A stretch of 64,000 nt of DNA, from the NCBI GenBank assembly GCA_030625885.1, contig DAOUPZ010000003.1, positions 124,001-188,000 on the forward strand, read 5' to 3'. The position numbers and the translations under genes are program-made. Shown in pieces: positions 47,209 to 57,432 of the stretch. The notes beneath the pieces were generated by a model. It ran no database searches. It saw only the letters and a program-made list of their open reading frames with translations, and was not told where the DNA came from. Position 1 is the stretch's first letter; each line of letters starts with the position of its first letter. Origin of the DNA: Clostridia bacterium (GTDB lineage: Bacteria > Bacillota > DAOUPZ01).

Positions 47209-47250
47209 GGGTCTTCCCTACATCGTCAGACCCGGTTTTGCTGATACTGT
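47209..47250. other. Intercistronic hairpin between the giant gene and the cohesin gene
   Basis: Stem AGCAA plus CCGGGTCT with AGACCCGG plus TTGCT, no T run. It sits in the 73-bp gap and may set relative transcript stability. Confidence 0.55.
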
Positions 47251-47255
47251 TTACG

Positions 47256-50200
47256 CTACTCAGTCCATCTCAATGCAATATCTGCAATCTTCGTAACATC
47301 TAATACATTGACATTACCATCCTGATTAACATCTGCAGCAGTTTTTTCACTTTCTGTCGGCTGAATTTTCTCTAAGGCCATATTAACGGCATAACCAACA
47401 TCCAGTACGTTGACTACTCTGTCATTATTCGCATCCCCTTTAGGGAAAGCAAAGACCTTAATCTCCCCATCTAAAGCTAATACAGACACACTTTGTTCAT
47501 CGAGTCCCATAGCCAGCAAATCATAAGAATCATCAAATACAATCGGGATAATGGTTTCCTGACCCATTGTACTATTTACAGTGATCCGCAAATTAATTAA
47601 TTCGCCATCACCTATGGATAATCCCTGAGACAATCCGTTGTATCCTAGAATCATCAGTTTACCTTCTTTAGGGTTATCTGTTACGGTCCAATCGCTACTG
47701 TTACTAATGAGTGTTCCTTTTTCCGCTGTAATGGAAGTAATCTGATTGGGATCATACCCAATAGCAAATTGGAATCCACTGATGCCTGTCCCATTTTTTA
47801 ATGTGATTGGAAGCATAACCTCTTGTCCTGGACCGACTAACACTTTCTCAATTGTCAATTGGACTTTGTCACTGACAAGTGTTTCTCCTGTTACACTTGG
47901 TCCATCACTGCTCCAGTTTCCTGCAGCATCTCCTGCTTCTACCCGGTATTCGTATGCTGTACCCGGTCTTAAATTATCAACAACATACTCATTAATAGAT
48001 CCTTGAACCACGTCAATGAGCTGATCATCCTGATAAACTTGGTACTGTGTAGCCCCGATATCATCGGTGGCAGTCGTCCATTGTAAGATTAAGGTATCTT
48101 CTCCTGCATGGGTCACTGATAACGATTTATCTGAAGGCCAAATCGGAGACGTATAGTCTGGAACTTGTTGTAATGTCGTACAAGTCACACTAGGACCATC
48201 GGTACTCCAAATACCTACCGCATTCTGATACTGAATTTGGAAGGTATATTCTGTTTCAGGAACTAAATCCGTGACCAACCAGGTTTGAGCATCTCCAGAA
48301 ACCGTCGTAATAAGCAAGCCATCTTGATAGATGCCATACTCTGCTACATCCTGCTGTGCTGCTGTCCAGTTTAAAGTCACTTGAGTGGATTGCAATTCTT
48401 CAGTTGTTACACCTGCATTTTCAGGCCAAATCGGCCTCTCTTCCGCACTGATTTCTCCGATCGCGTAGAGATTTCCCTCTGAAGTCCCTACATAAAGGGT
48501 TCCATTGGAACTCATCGCTGGAGATGACTGGATTTCCTCATTCAGTTCAATCTGAGCCGCCATCGTTCCATCAGAGTTAATACCATATAACATTCCCTCA
48601 TGGGTCGCAATATAAATAGTTCCTTCTCCGTCAATTAAGGCCGAAGACTGAATCCGTCCCTGTGCATCAAACTTCCATTTTTCATGACCATCTGGAGCAA
48701 TCGCATACAAATAGTGATCAAAGGATCCCCCATAGATCGTACCATCTGTTCCGATAGCTGGTGTAGATTTGAACCAATCATCTGACGCAAAGGTCCATTT
48801 AATGCTGCCATTAGGATCTATGGCATAAAGCGTATCATCAAATGACCCGACATAAATGGTGCCATCATTAGCTATCACTGGTGATGATTCAATATCACCC
48901 TTCGTTTCAACAGTCCAGAGCAGAACACCATTAGGATCAAAGGCATACAGTTTTTGATCTCTAGACCCCACATAAATCCTGCCATCGTTACCCACAGCTG
49001 GGGAGGATAGGATTTCTCCTTCTGTGCTCATCTTCCAGTTGGGAGTTCCATTCTTATCAATGGAGTACAAATATTGATCCATAGATCCAATGATGATATT
49101 GCCATCAAAATCGATAGCTGGAGAGGATTGCAATGCCCCACCTGCCTCATATTTCCATTGTAAACTACCATCCGGATTCAATGCATACAAATAATGATCA
49201 TTCGAACCCACATAAAGGATACCATCCGCACCCATGGTTGGCGAAGATATAACCGGCCCTTGGGTTAAATATGCCCACTTTTGACTGCCATCCGAATTAA
49301 CAGCATACACTTTATGATTCAATGAGCCAAAGTACAAAGTTCCATCTGCTCCAACAGCAGCCGAAGACTGAATGATATCACCCGTTGCAAAGGCCCATTT
49401 TGCATCTTGCTGCGCCATCGCTGCCACAGAAGATCTTCGATTCCAGTTAAAAGCGCCTGCCTGAGGTGCTGTAACGTCATAATCTCCCTGTTCATAGCCT
49501 TGACCCTGTTCAAACAGGATCTCATCATCGTCCATGATGTAAACCGTTGCCTGGATCAGATCACCTAATCCTAATTCGGGAAATTCAGGATTACTAAGAA
49601 TAAGTTTCAAATTCTTTCTACCTTCAAATACATCATCATCCATACATGTAAGGGTTACTTTCTTTTCTGTTTCCCCTGGTGCAAAAACAACGTTTTCACT
49701 AATTGCAACATAATCTTCGCCAGCAATAGCTGTTCCATCTTGAGTAGAACAAGCCAGAGTCAAGGGCATTTGGGTACTGCCTTCTTGGATTAAAGTAATA
49801 TCAATACTACCCTCATTCTCATTGACTTCATAGGTTGAATATTCAAAACCAACCTCGCCAAGCTTTCCACCTACTGCCAAAAGCCTTCCGTCTTCTGTGC
49901 CAAAGTACAACGAACCGTCCCTACCCATGGCTGGTGAAGATAGAATAGAAGACCCCGCATCGTATTCCCATTTAAGCATTCCATCGGAATTAATCGCATA
50001 GAACTTATTACTGTTTGAACCTACAAAAATGGTTCCGTCGTTCCCGATCAGCGGAGTTGATTCAACAACGCCACCCGTATTGAAAGTCCACTTTTGACTT
50101 CCATCACTTGGGTCAATGGCATATAGATTTCCATCATCTGCACCAAAGTAAATCGTCCCATCTTTAGCAATAGCTGGTGATGAAGTAATCTGAATAATAA

Positions 50201-53200
50201 CATCGGAATCAAGATAAATACTCCATTTTTCTACACCCGCTCGCGTAAACGCTCCCAGAAAACCGCCTTTGTCTACATCATTACTCACTGCATAAATGGT
50301 GCCGTCAGCACCGATAGCAGGCGTTTCCATGATGGTGCCGTTCATCGTACCTAATGTAGAAAGAACATCGCCATATTCTCCGGCAGAAACAATAGTATTA
50401 TCCTGACCCGCAATGACACTCTGATAGCCAGATGGATTTCTTCCAATCGCAAGTCCACTGCTTACGTCGGTCATAAACACATAATCATCTAGCTTGTGCA
50501 AATCAGATCCATCAGCGACAATAATATAAAGATTCCCTAATTCTGTCGTCACATAAATTAACGGAAATGATTCGCCTCCAAATACTGGAGGATCCAAAAC
50601 AGGTTCAGGCTCATTCTCATTCATTGCACAAGTATTATTAATTGCTCCGGTATCGGAATTAACGGCATATAAATTGCCATCCTGACAACCCACATAGATA
50701 ATCCCCTCATAACCTATCATAGGCGCAGTAATTGTTTGATCAAAAACATGCAACGAAGTAGCAACTCCATCCGCATCAACTTTAAAGAGTTCATCATCTG
50801 CCGATATGTAAATACTACCATCAGACCCAATCACCGGAGATGTGGTTATAGCTTTCGTCACTTCCCCTAGGGGTATATCCCATTTGACATCATTGGTATA
50901 TCCGCCCATAAACTGGGACTGCCTTGTCCAGTTAAATACAGTAGGCTGAGTAGCCATTACATCATAATAGCCCCCCCATGCATAGCCTTGTCCCTGGAAG
51001 AATTGAAGATTCTCTGCAGGAATCGGATCATTATCTTTAATTATAACCGTTATTCTGTTATTGTTCCCCAGTACAACACCACCCATAGGGTTAGTGAGTT
51101 GTACACTAAAGTTTTCAGTTTTTTCATAAGTCTGATCATCAATTTCATAAGTCCGATCGTCAATGATTTCAATAGCAATGTCCTTACTGATCTCACCATC
51201 GCCAAAAACGATTGTATCCGCACTTCCCAGGAAGTCCTCTCCATAGGTTGCAGACCCATTTTCAAGTGTATAGTCTACCCTTACTTCTCCCTGAGCAGGT
51301 CCGATCCGTTTAACGGTCAAATTAACAGTTCCTGCCCCTTCATCTACGGCGCTTTGAGTCACATCAAACATGACTTGTCCCTGCCCGCCCAAGGAGTACA
51401 ACTTGTTGTCACAAGCTGTCACAAACAGGGTGCCGTCTTTTGCTATAACAGGAGATGAAAAATAAATACCCCCTCCTATTTCATAAGACCATTTTTCCTG
51501 ACCATCCGAATTAAAAGCATATAGGGTTCCCGTTCCTGGAGCATTATCACCTTCAATAGATCCAATATATAGTGTTCCCATCGAATCAATCACCGGCGCA
51601 GACATAAAGTCACCCTCAACAGCAGTCTCCCATTTTTGACTTCCGCTTGCGTCAATGGCAATCAGTTTACCGGGAGATTGGGTACCGATATAAATCGTTC
51701 CATCTGATCCTACAATTGGTGAAATCGCCTGAACAGACCCGGTAGAATATACCCATTTTTGACTACCATCGGCATTCACTGCATAAACCTTTCCCTTATC
51801 AGATCCGAAATAGATGGTATAATCGGAACCGATTGCGATCTGTCCCATGATACTTTCCCCGGAACCAATTTCAATGCGCCACTTTTCGATGCCATTGGGC
51901 TCTACCGCATATAAGATTCCATTTCCATCTCCTATATAAATCGTACCATCTCTGGCAATGGCGGGAGCAGACTCTATTCCATCTTCTGTTACAAAGTCCC
52001 ATTTAACCCTGTCATTAGGACCCGCTTCAGGATTGATCGCATACAGTTTGTCTCCGCCCACATAGAGCATTCCATCAGAGGCAATCGCCGGTGAAAACTG
52101 GATCTCCCCGCCAGGTTGGAGCTGCTGCTCCCATTTTTTGTTACCTTTTGCATCAAGCGCATATAATTTGCCATCCGTACAAAATGCGTAGATGGTCCCA
52201 TCTGCTCCGATCACCGGTGCTGCCATAAAAAGTCCTACTGCAGTATCCGGCTCACTTGGGAAAACCCATTTTTGTGTACCATCCGGATTAACAGCATATA
52301 ATTTACCCTCTAAATTATCAATGTTTGCTGAACCGACATACACAGTCATATCAGAAGCCACTGCCGCAGAACTTACCAGCATACCTTCTGCTGTAAAATC
52401 CCAATTTTTCTCCGGTTTCTGTTCAGGTCCTGCAAATCTAGACCAGCCGTTATAGTTTACAGAAGTCGGCTGCTGCGCTTCCAGATCATAAGCTCCGGGC
52501 AGATAGCCTTCTCCCTGTTTGAACATCTCAATATCTGAAGGAGATTCATCATTATCCATGATGGTGATAATTGCTGTGCCATGACTGCCAATACTGGCTT
52601 CTTCCGTTGGAATCCCTGAATCCAAGCTAAGGGTTACATACAAACATTCAGTCCCCTCGTACACATCATCATCTTTTAAGTTAATCTCGATTTTTTTAAA
52701 TAATTCACTATCCTGGAAGGTAATCTGTTGATCAGACAAGTCAACATAATCTGTCCCGGAGTCTGCCGAAATTCCATAAATATAAGGATAAAGCGTTACC
52801 TCACCCTCCAGTCCCCCAGTTCTGGCAATTTCCAGAGTTACTGTGCCATCTTGTTCCTCAATGGTATGATATGGATTGGCAAACTGGAATTCGCCAGCAT
52901 TTTTTTGTCCATAAGCATACACAGTATTCCCTGCCGCTACATAAATATTTCCGTATTGGTCCATAGCAGGGGAAGTCGTAATTTCTCCATCGCCGGTATC
53001 AACTTGCCATTTTATCTTATCTTCATCCTCCGCCTCTGGATCAAGCGCATATAGAATACCGTTATAATCTCCGACGTAAATGGTTCCGTCTGCTCCAATC
53101 AACGGAGCGGAAAGGATACCCCCGTCTGCATAATCGTAGGGGAGATTTTTCGTCCAGTTTTTGGAACCGTCTGGATTGATAGAATGCAATTGCCCTCCCA

Positions 53201-56200
53201 GAAAATCACTAATGTCATCCCCACCCCCATACTTAATTGCGGTCCCATAGTAGATGTTACCATCAGCCCCGATAGCAGGTGCCTGAACGGTCCAATCTTT
53301 CTTTATATCTTGGAGCCAGTGATTTTCATCATGCATCCATGAAACACTTCCATCATCAGGACTTAAAGCCCTGAGATCCCCAAGGGTATCTAAAATATAA
53401 ATCGTTCCATCATCCCCAATTACCGGAACGGTATACGCAAATGTCGCATTAGCTGCTGTATTTAAGTCAAACTCTTTTTTCCATTTTTCTTCGCATGTTT
53501 GATCTGAAGGAGTAAGCGCATAGACATGATTTCCGCCTGCCACAAAGATCGTCCCATCTTTACCGATGGCAGGACTGGAATTTGTAAAATCATCAGTAGC
53601 ATCTAATGCATATTCCCATTTTGTTGTAAGAATCATTTCAGCATCACCATCAGTAGAGCGATCAAAGGCAAATAACTTCTTATCAAAAATGCCATAGAGA
53701 GTCATATCCTTACCAACAGCAAACCCTGCTCCTCTATCTGATGTGCGATTGAAATAGCCATTGAGTTTAAGTTTAGGTCCTCCTCCAAGATATGTCCATT
53801 CCTGATCATATATAGCGGGTCCACCACTGTCAAACGGCTCATAAAACCTTCCCAGAGCATCAACAAAAGGCTGCCCTTGCGGATATCCATAAGATTTTGA
53901 ATAACCCCACAAGTCCGTACCATCAGATGATTTTAAAACGTGACGACGATTATCACCATATACGGAAGTTGCTCCAACACTCATTACATAGATTTTATCA
54001 TCACCCACCACTACCGGAGAACTGACAATCGTATATTCGGATTGTTTTTTCCATCTAAGCGCCGGTTCATCTTGGGGTCCAATAAACTGCGATTGTCTTG
54101 TCCAGTTAAAGGTCGTCGGCTGACCCTTTGCATAGTAACCACCCTGCTCATACCCTGCTCCCTGGAAGAAACATTCTGCCCCATCATTAAGCTGTTGCTC
54201 TTCCGAACCATCCAGTTTAAAAACTATAGTTTCTTCATTACGATCTGTTGCGCCTACTTCCAAAGCAACAAAATCATCTGGCAAATTGGCTTCATAATAC
54301 AAGCTGTCCGCAGATTTGGACATAAGAACCGTTGCTGACTGCCCACTTTGAATCCCTTTCACATATACCCGTTCTATCGGATACATCCCCGACACAATCC
54401 AGGCTTCCACTTTTTGCTGATAATCTTGAATGGTATGATAGTTTTTGGCCCAAATAATTCTAGGCTCAAAATTCCTGGAATCCAAAGATATCTGCATACC
54501 CGGCGTCAGAACAAGGTTCATCAGATCATTGTCTTTCGGCGGATTCTTGGTCATATAGTCTTCCGGCATATTGGCAATGCCTGCAACCCATTGAGACGTC
54601 ATCTTCTGACCATTGATATAGATGCCGTCTTCCCGTTTTTGGTAATTGCTAATATGAAGCAATGCCTGCCCCAAAGTAATCTGCGGACTGTAATAATCAC
54701 TGCCGGCAAATACTTTGTACTCCTGCACTTCTTGATCCTGTCCCAGACGTAAAGTTGCGGTTCTGCTTTCAATCTGGGTTTTTGAATCAATCCAACTGGC
54801 AACCGTATCCCAGTTATTCGTTTCTTCATCCCACCTGCTCACTTTGGCATCCGTTTGTTCATCCAAAAGTTTAATCTTAAGAGGTGCCCCTAACTGCAAA
54901 GATTTCAATTCACTTAAAGTAAGAATGATAGGATCACCATCTGAATCACTGTCTATGATAAATTCCTCGGTTTCCATGTCCGGTCTCAAAACATTGACTG
55001 AACTGGGTGTTACCGTTGTCAGCAAACGATCACCAATAGAGATATTAAATGTAGGAATAATATCCCGAGCGGTTGCCGTTCCACTGTTTTTTAATTTTAC
55101 ATTCAGTTTAAGATGGGCCGCTTCTCCCGGATTGGAAGTTATCGCCTGCGCCCATTCCTGTGCGGTTCCATTCGTACTGCCGGTTTCCTTCGTCACACTA
55201 TGTTCTGTGCTATGCGTCTTTTCATAATGTGCAGAAGCGCTTACAGAGGTCCCTCCCGTCAACCCGAATTCATGTGATACCGAAACTTCTCCTCCCTTGG
55301 TACTGCTGTCAGAGACCGTATCCGTCGTAGAACTCGATTCAGAAAACTCCGCGCTGACAGATTTACTATTTGATAGGCTGATTTCCCCTTGTGGCACAAT
55401 CGTATATCCCGAAACATCTATGGACATAATCGGAAAAGATGCGACTAGGGGATCATTACCCGGTTCTTCTATAGAACTGTCAATGTGCAGTCCAGTCACT
55501 TCATCCTGATCACCATAAGGATCCCCGTCAGTACTCCACTGAGTGGGATCTGTTTTATAATACTTGTCCCCTTCTTCACCATTCCACAGCTCAAATCCCT
55601 TAACGATTGAATAGACGAATCCATTTCTCTCCATCTCGTCACAAAGTCCATCCCCGTCCGTATCTGTTTCCACGAGGTCATGAGAGATGTATGTAACCCT
55701 AAAATTCCCGGAATCAAGCTGCTCAAGGGATAGTGAAGGATTACTCTGAACTTGTGGACTATATCCGTTATCTTCACTCATGATCACGGAGTTAATCGTG
55801 TGACTCCCTTGAAGATAGTTTGCATCCAACTGATACAAAGGTACTTTCCCAATATGAACGTTATCGACGCTCAGGTTACAGATATTATTCTTATCTTCCA
55901 AATTCCAATACTTTAGCTGTAATATCAATGTATTTCCCGCATCATCCTCAGGAAGGGTAAAAAGATACTTTAGATCTGTAAATCCCTCCTCAAAATCAGA
56001 AGCTCTCACCTCTAAATCCTGACAGATCGGATGATTGCGATCTTCATACAACGTCAGGGTCATAATCACGGGATTGCTATCCACTTCCCGATCTAATCCA
56101 ATCGTGCTGTCTTTTTCTATATCCGCTCGAATCCCAATTTCATAAGTTTCTTCTTGCTCCAGCGAAAGATCACGCATCACAGAATAAAAGAATAATCCCG

Positions 56201-56885
56201 AAGCTTCTCCTGCGTTCATTTTTTGCACATCATCTGCAAACGTTCCCATTAAGAAGGCTGAATCTCCTGCTTCCCATCGACCATATTCACTGGTAAAGGG
56301 TACGTTGATCGTCTGGCTTAGAGACTCTCCCTTTTGGTTCTTAATACCCTTCGTAAGCACTAAACGATACGATTGACCTGGCAAATATGATCCTTGTTCT
56401 GGCGCGATATAGATACTTTGATAGTCCTTCCGCACCACCGATATCTCCACTTGATTTCCTTCTTGATCCAAGACGTAAATATAATCATCGGTAAGGGTAC
56501 CCACATCTGCATCCTGATCGAACTGCAAATTCCATAGGGTATCTGCAGGTACCGTTACTTCTTGAAAATCAGGATTAAATCCAAAGTTAATATCAAGAAT
56601 TCTAGGCGTTCCTGAGGCCTCTAAAGCTGAAACCGCCTCGAATTCCAATGCACTGAATGCACTGTCACTAGATTCCTGAGGAACCGTGTCCTCATCTACA
56701 GTTTCAATGATGCTTTTATTCTGTTCATCAAGTGTATTAGAACTGTCATCGACTAACTCAACAGTTGCTGATTGTTGACTTTCGACACTAATAGGCTCCT
56801 GTCCATACAATGGTACGCTTGATGTCATCATGACTGTTACTAACAGTAAACTCAACCACTTTTTTCTTATTTTGGTCACACTCAT
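47256..56885 (-). CDS. Giant surface protein: protective-antigen-like pore region, four PQQ-type propellers, cohesin and dockerin
   Basis: 3209 residues. Signal peptide (about 8-32); Ig-like domain (about 95-205); jelly-roll-like domain (about 205-380); a region like anthrax protective antigen and other binary-toxin B components (about 408-800) with DTDGDGLCDEMERNGF, DPTQWSTDGDPYGDQDEVTG, a Ser/Thr/Gly-rich segment and EWAQAITSNPGEAAHLKLN. Then four blocks, each a QGxGYxxGxY ... FNW motif followed by a PQQ/BamB-like beta-propeller (repeat DGTIYVGS-xx-x-LYAINPDG), separated by Calx-beta domains (about 1340, 1840 and 2350 onward, each ending in DNDE/DDDE). The end holds two FN3 domains (about 2825-3005), one cohesin (about 3010-3150) and a type I dockerin (GDANNDRVVNVLDV and ADVNQDGNVNVLDV). 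The receptor-binding domain of binary toxins is absent. Start 56885 is set by GGAG six bases upstream; an in-frame ATG lies at 56897. Confidence 0.85.
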   Translation of the reverse strand: MSVTKIRKKWLSLLLVTVMMTSSVPLYGQEPISVESQQSATVELVDDSSNTLDEQNKSIIETVDEDTVPQESSDSAFSALEFEAVSALEASGTPRILDINFGFNPDFQEVTVPADTLWNLQFDQDADVGTLTDDYIYVLDQEGNQVEISVVRKDYQSIYIAPEQGSYLPGQSYRLVLTKGIKNQKGESLSQTINVPFTSEYGRWEAGDSAFLMGTFADDVQKMNAGEASGLFFYSVMRDLSLEQEETYEIGIRADIEKDSTIGLDREVDSNPVIMTLTLYEDRNHPICQDLEVRASDFEEGFTDLKYLFTLPEDDAGNTLILQLKYWNLEDKNNICNLSVDNVHIGKVPLYQLDANYLQGSHTINSVIMSEDNGYSPQVQSNPSLSLEQLDSGNFRVTYISHDLVETDTDGDGLCDEMERNGFVYSIVKGFELWNGEEGDKYYKTDPTQWSTDGDPYGDQDEVTGLHIDSSIEEPGNDPLVASFPIMSIDVSGYTIVPQGEISLSNSKSVSAEFSESSSTTDTVSDSSTKGGEVSVSHEFGLTGGTSVSASAHYEKTHSTEHSVTKETGSTNGTAQEWAQAITSNPGEAAHLKLNVKLKNSGTATARDIIPTFNISIGDRLLTTVTPSSVNVLRPDMETEEFIIDSDSDGDPIILTLSELKSLQLGAPLKIKLLDEQTDAKVSRWDEETNNWDTVASWIDSKTQIESRTATLRLGQDQEVQEYKVFAGSDYYSPQITLGQALLHISNYQKREDGIYINGQKMTSQWVAGIANMPEDYMTKNPPKDNDLMNLVLTPGMQISLDSRNFEPRIIWAKNYHTIQDYQQKVEAWIVSGMYPIERVYVKGIQSGQSATVLMSKSADSLYYEANLPDDFVALEVGATDRNEETIVFKLDGSEEQQLNDGAECFFQGAGYEQGGYYAKGQPTTFNWTRQSQFIGPQDEPALRWKKQSEYTIVSSPVVVGDDKIYVMSVGATSVYGDNRRHVLKSSDGTDLWGYSKSYGYPQGQPFVDALGRFYEPFDSGGPAIYDQEWTYLGGGPKLKLNGYFNRTSDRGAGFAVGKDMTLYGIFDKKLFAFDRSTDGDAEMILTTKWEYALDATDDFTNSSPAIGKDGTIFVAGGNHVYALTPSDQTCEEKWKKEFDLNTAANATFAYTVPVIGDDGTIYILDTLGDLRALSPDDGSVSWMHDENHWLQDIKKDWTVQAPAIGADGNIYYGTAIKYGGGDDISDFLGGQLHSINPDGSKNWTKNLPYDYADGGILSAPLIGADGTIYVGDYNGILYALDPEAEDEDKIKWQVDTGDGEITTSPAMDQYGNIYVAAGNTVYAYGQKNAGEFQFANPYHTIEEQDGTVTLEIARTGGLEGEVTLYPYIYGISADSGTDYVDLSDQQITFQDSELFKKIEINLKDDDVYEGTECLYVTLSLDSGIPTEEASIGSHGTAIITIMDNDESPSDIEMFKQGEGYLPGAYDLEAQQPTSVNYNGWSRFAGPEQKPEKNWDFTAEGMLVSSAAVASDMTVYVGSANIDNLEGKLYAVNPDGTQKWVFPSEPDTAVGLFMAAPVIGADGTIYAFCTDGKLYALDAKGNKKWEQQLQPGGEIQFSPAIASDGMLYVGGDKLYAINPEAGPNDRVKWDFVTEDGIESAPAIARDGTIYIGDGNGILYAVEPNGIEKWRIEIGSGESIMGQIAIGSDYTIYFGSDKGKVYAVNADGSQKWVYSTGSVQAISPIVGSDGTIYIGTQSPGKLIAIDASGSQKWETAVEGDFMSAPVIDSMGTLYIGSIEGDNAPGTGTLYAFNSDGQEKWSYEIGGGIYFSSPVIAKDGTLFVTACDNKLYSLGGQGQVMFDVTQSAVDEGAGTVNLTVKRIGPAQGEVRVDYTLENGSATYGEDFLGSADTIVFGDGEISKDIAIEIIDDRTYEIDDQTYEKTENFSVQLTNPMGGVVLGNNNRITVIIKDNDPIPAENLQFFQGQGYAWGGYYDVMATQPTVFNWTRQSQFMGGYTNDVKWDIPLGEVTKAITTSPVIGSDGSIYISADDELFKVDADGVATSLHVFDQTITAPMIGYEGIIYVGCQDGNLYAVNSDTGAINNTCAMNENEPEPVLDPPVFGGESFPLIYVTTELGNLYIIVADGSDLHKLDDYVFMTDVSSGLAIGRNPSGYQSVIAGQDNTIVSAGEYGDVLSTLGTMNGTIMETPAIGADGTIYAVSNDVDKGGFLGAFTRAGVEKWSIYLDSDVIIQITSSPAIAKDGTIYFGADDGNLYAIDPSDGSQKWTFNTGGVVESTPLIGNDGTIFVGSNSNKFYAINSDGMLKWEYDAGSSILSSPAMGRDGSLYFGTEDGRLLAVGGKLGEVGFEYSTYEVNENEGSIDITLIQEGSTQMPLTLACSTQDGTAIAGEDYVAISENVVFAPGETEKKVTLTCMDDDVFEGRKNLKLILSNPEFPELGLGDLIQATVYIMDDDEILFEQGQGYEQGDYDVTAPQAGAFNWNRRSSVAAMAQQDAKWAFATGDIIQSSAAVGADGTLYFGSLNHKVYAVNSDGSQKWAYLTQGPVISSPTMGADGILYVGSNDHYLYALNPDGSLQWKYEAGGALQSSPAIDFDGNIIIGSMDQYLYSIDKNGTPNWKMSTEGEILSSPAVGNDGRIYVGSRDQKLYAFDPNGVLLWTVETKGDIESSPVIANDGTIYVGSFDDTLYAIDPNGSIKWTFASDDWFKSTPAIGTDGTIYGGSFDHYLYAIAPDGHEKWKFDAQGRIQSSALIDGEGTIYIATHEGMLYGINSDGTMAAQIELNEEIQSSPAMSSNGTLYVGTSEGNLYAIGEISAEERPIWPENAGVTTEELQSTQVTLNWTAAQQDVAEYGIYQDGLLITTVSGDAQTWLVTDLVPETEYTFQIQYQNAVGIWSTDGPSVTCTTLQQVPDYTSPIWPSDKSLSVTHAGEDTLILQWTTATDDIGATQYQVYQDDQLIDVVQGSINEYVVDNLRPGTAYEYRVEAGDAAGNWSSDGPSVTGETLVSDKVQLTIEKVLVGPGQEVMLPITLKNGTGISGFQFAIGYDPNQITSITAEKGTLISNSSDWTVTDNPKEGKLMILGYNGLSQGLSIGDGELINLRITVNSTMGQETIIPIVFDDSYDLLAMGLDEQSVSVLALDGEIKVFAFPKGDANNDRVVNVLDVGYAVNMALEKIQPTESEKTAADVNQDGNVNVLDVTKIADIALRWTE

Positions 56886-56989
56886 TCTCCTCTCCATCTT
56901 TTATTCATTGAAACACTTCTTCTCAATCATGTCATCAAATCAATCCATCCAATGAGCTATTATTAACAAACAAAAATAACTTGACATAA

Positions 56990-57076
56990 TCACATATGAC
57001 ATGAAAACCCACCTATAGGGTTTATGAATGATACGAGTAAAATAATCAAACATATACGTATTGATTTTTTCTGCAT
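56990..57076 (-). CDS. Possible 28-residue signal-like peptide
   Basis: MQKKSIRICLIILLVSFINP then eight more residues, with GAGGAGG six bases before the ATG. It resembles a signal peptide or a leader peptide and lies in the leader of the giant gene. It could also be what is left of a larger gene. Confidence 0.35.
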   Translation of the reverse strand: MQKKSIRICLIILLVSFINPIGGFSCHM

Positions 57077-57138
57077 CTAACGCCTCCTCATATAATGGAT
57101 TTGTCTGTTGCCATTTCTAGTAGAATTAGATACGAGAT

Positions 57139-57165
57139 TCATGGATTCTTCGCAATATCATTCAT
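57139..57165 (-). CDS. Possible eight-residue leader frame
   Basis: MNDIAKNP preceded by TTGGAGGATAGTTT. Good ribosome site but a very short frame; it could be a remnant. Confidence 0.2.
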   Translation of the reverse strand: MNDIAKNP

Positions 57166-57363
57166 AAACTATCCTCCAATCCTTTGTAATTTTTTATCAT
57201 TTTTTGTACTTTTAAACCTCATAAAAACATTATAACAAAATTTCTTTCCATATTGATGACTTTTTACCATAATTTTAATCATTTTTTATAATTTATCAGC
57301 GATTTAAATCATATATATAATTCATTTTTCTTTCAAACCAATGGATTGACAATGCACCTTCCC
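57166..57363. other. AT-rich spacer upstream of the giant gene
   Basis: No gene, repeat or clear promoter pair seen between the short frames and the terminator at 57364. Confidence 0.5.
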
Positions 57364-57393
57364 AAAAAAACCATACTGGTTAACCAGTATGGT
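57364..57393 (-). terminator. Terminator of the AAA/YjbR/EVE operon
   Basis: Perfect palindrome with 12-bp arms (ACCATACTGGTT and complement) followed on the minus strand by TTTTTT, 40 bp after the stop at 57433. Confidence 0.88.
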
Positions 57394-57432
57394 AAATGAC
57401 TTTTAAAAATATTTATTAGGAAATTTCCCTTT

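Noticed and set aside
50988-51458. A 156-codon plus-strand frame
   Set aside because: Lies fully antisense to the giant propeller protein gene, has no recognisable domain; shadow frame.
48450-54000. Regularly spaced similar DNA, as in a CRISPR array or minisatellite
   Set aside because: The periodicity comes from propeller blades (DGTIYVGS-type repeats) in one continuous reading frame, with diverged DNA.
53940-54752. Two plus-strand frames of 132 and 134 codons
   Set aside because: Antisense to the giant gene, low-complexity translation, no ribosome site.
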